From an uncultured Haemophilus sp. (lineage in GTDB: Bacteria > Pseudomonadota > Gammaproteobacteria > Enterobacterales > Pasteurellaceae): DNA of 6,403 bases. The stretch lies in assembly GCA_902481695.1 (NCBI GenBank), contig CABSXY010000110.1, positions 1 through 6,403 on the forward strand, given 5' to 3'. The position numbers and the translations under genes were made by a program. This document shows positions 6,063-6,403 of this stretch, piece after piece (position 1 is the stretch's first letter; the number at the start of each line of letters is the position of its first letter). The notes under the pieces are model-generated. The model was not told the origin of the DNA and did no database searches. It saw only the letters and a list, made by a program, of their open reading frames with translations.

Positions 6063-6403
6063 ATGTGGTTTAAAAATTTAATGTCATATAGGCTGACTAA
6101 GCCCTTAGATTGGGATCTTAATGAATTGCAACGCCAGTTGTCAGATTGTGAATTTCATCCTTGTGGCTCACAAGATCAAAGTAAATTCGGTTGGACTAAT
6201 CCCTTGAAAGGCAGTGAATTATTGCATTTTTCTGTCGGTAAACACATTTTATTGGTTGCGAAAAAAGAAGAGAAAATGTTGCCGGCGAATGTGGTGAAAC
6301 GTGAATTAGATGAACGCATTGAAAGCCTTGAGCAAAAAGAAAACCGCAAATTGAAAAAAACGGAAAAACAAACGTTAAAAGATGATGTGGTGATGAATTT
6401 ATT
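6063..6403 (+). CDS. rdgC: RdgC, nucleoid-associated recombination protein (N-terminal part)
   Basis: The first 113 codons of a gene that continues past the window; E. coli RdgC has about 300 residues. RdgC forms a ring-shaped dimer that binds double-stranded DNA and limits RecA activity. The match to E. coli RdgC begins at the first residue: MWFKNLMSYRL (1-11), FHPCGSQDQSKFGW (31-44) and KKEEKMLPANVVKRELDERI (67-86), followed by a charged helix ending in RKLKKTEKQTLKDDV (95-109). The start is ATG at 6063, with GAAGGAAG (6048-6055) as ribosome site 7 nt away. It is transcribed divergently from proC. The visible part is intact; the last codon in the window is incomplete. Confidence 0.96.
   Translation, partial: MWFKNLMSYRLTKPLDWDLNELQRQLSDCEFHPCGSQDQSKFGWTNPLKGSELLHFSVGKHILLVAKKEEKMLPANVVKRELDERIESLEQKENRKLKKTEKQTLKDDVVMNL

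Noticed and set aside
1..6403. CRISPR arrays, tRNA or rRNA genes, insertion sequences and simple repeats able to cause phase variation.
   Set aside because: Reading by eye showed no regularly spaced repeats, no structural RNA signatures, no transposase and no long tetranucleotide or homopolymer tracts. The recurring motif is only the uptake signal.

Overview
The window looks like chromosomal DNA of a Pasteurellaceae bacterium, most likely Haemophilus or a close relative such as Aggregatibacter. The main evidence is seven perfect copies of the Hin-type DNA uptake signal (9-mer AAGTGCGGT, both orientations) in 6.4 kb. The relA-dgkA pair and close protein similarity to known Haemophilus and E. 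coli families agree with this. The species cannot be fixed from the sequence alone.

Layout, left to right. (1) Positions 1-138 hold the last 45 codons of relA, followed by dgkA (159-515) and a strong hairpin-plus-T-run terminator (543-572). (2) A two-gene forward operon follows: a GntP-family permease (664-1920) and a type-1 glycerate kinase (1935-3065). Together they would import glycerate or a related sugar acid and phosphorylate it into lower glycolysis. (3) A convergent junction (3066-3123) carries a bidirectional terminator made of two degenerate uptake signals in inverted orientation. (4) A reverse-strand operon, proC - HcaT-like MFS transporter - xerD (5997 down to 3124), is packed tightly, with a TAATG overlap and a 2-nt gap. 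(5) A 65-bp divergent intergenic region separates proC from the start of rdgC (6063 to the window end, partial).

The most notable point is that proC (pyrroline-5-carboxylate reductase, last step of proline synthesis) is frameshifted. The reading frame is lost near 5397-5404, and the last 71 codons, including the conserved SKGGTTAAAL signature, lie in another frame. Adding one base restores a full-length protein of about 271 residues. This is either a real mutation, which should cause proline auxotrophy unless bypassed, or a sequencing error.

I found no undescribed multi-gene system. Apart from the proC lesion, the content is housekeeping and metabolic genes of known families. The other points worth a look are the uptake signals built into coding sequence and terminators, and the probable loss of translational coupling downstream of the proC frameshift.
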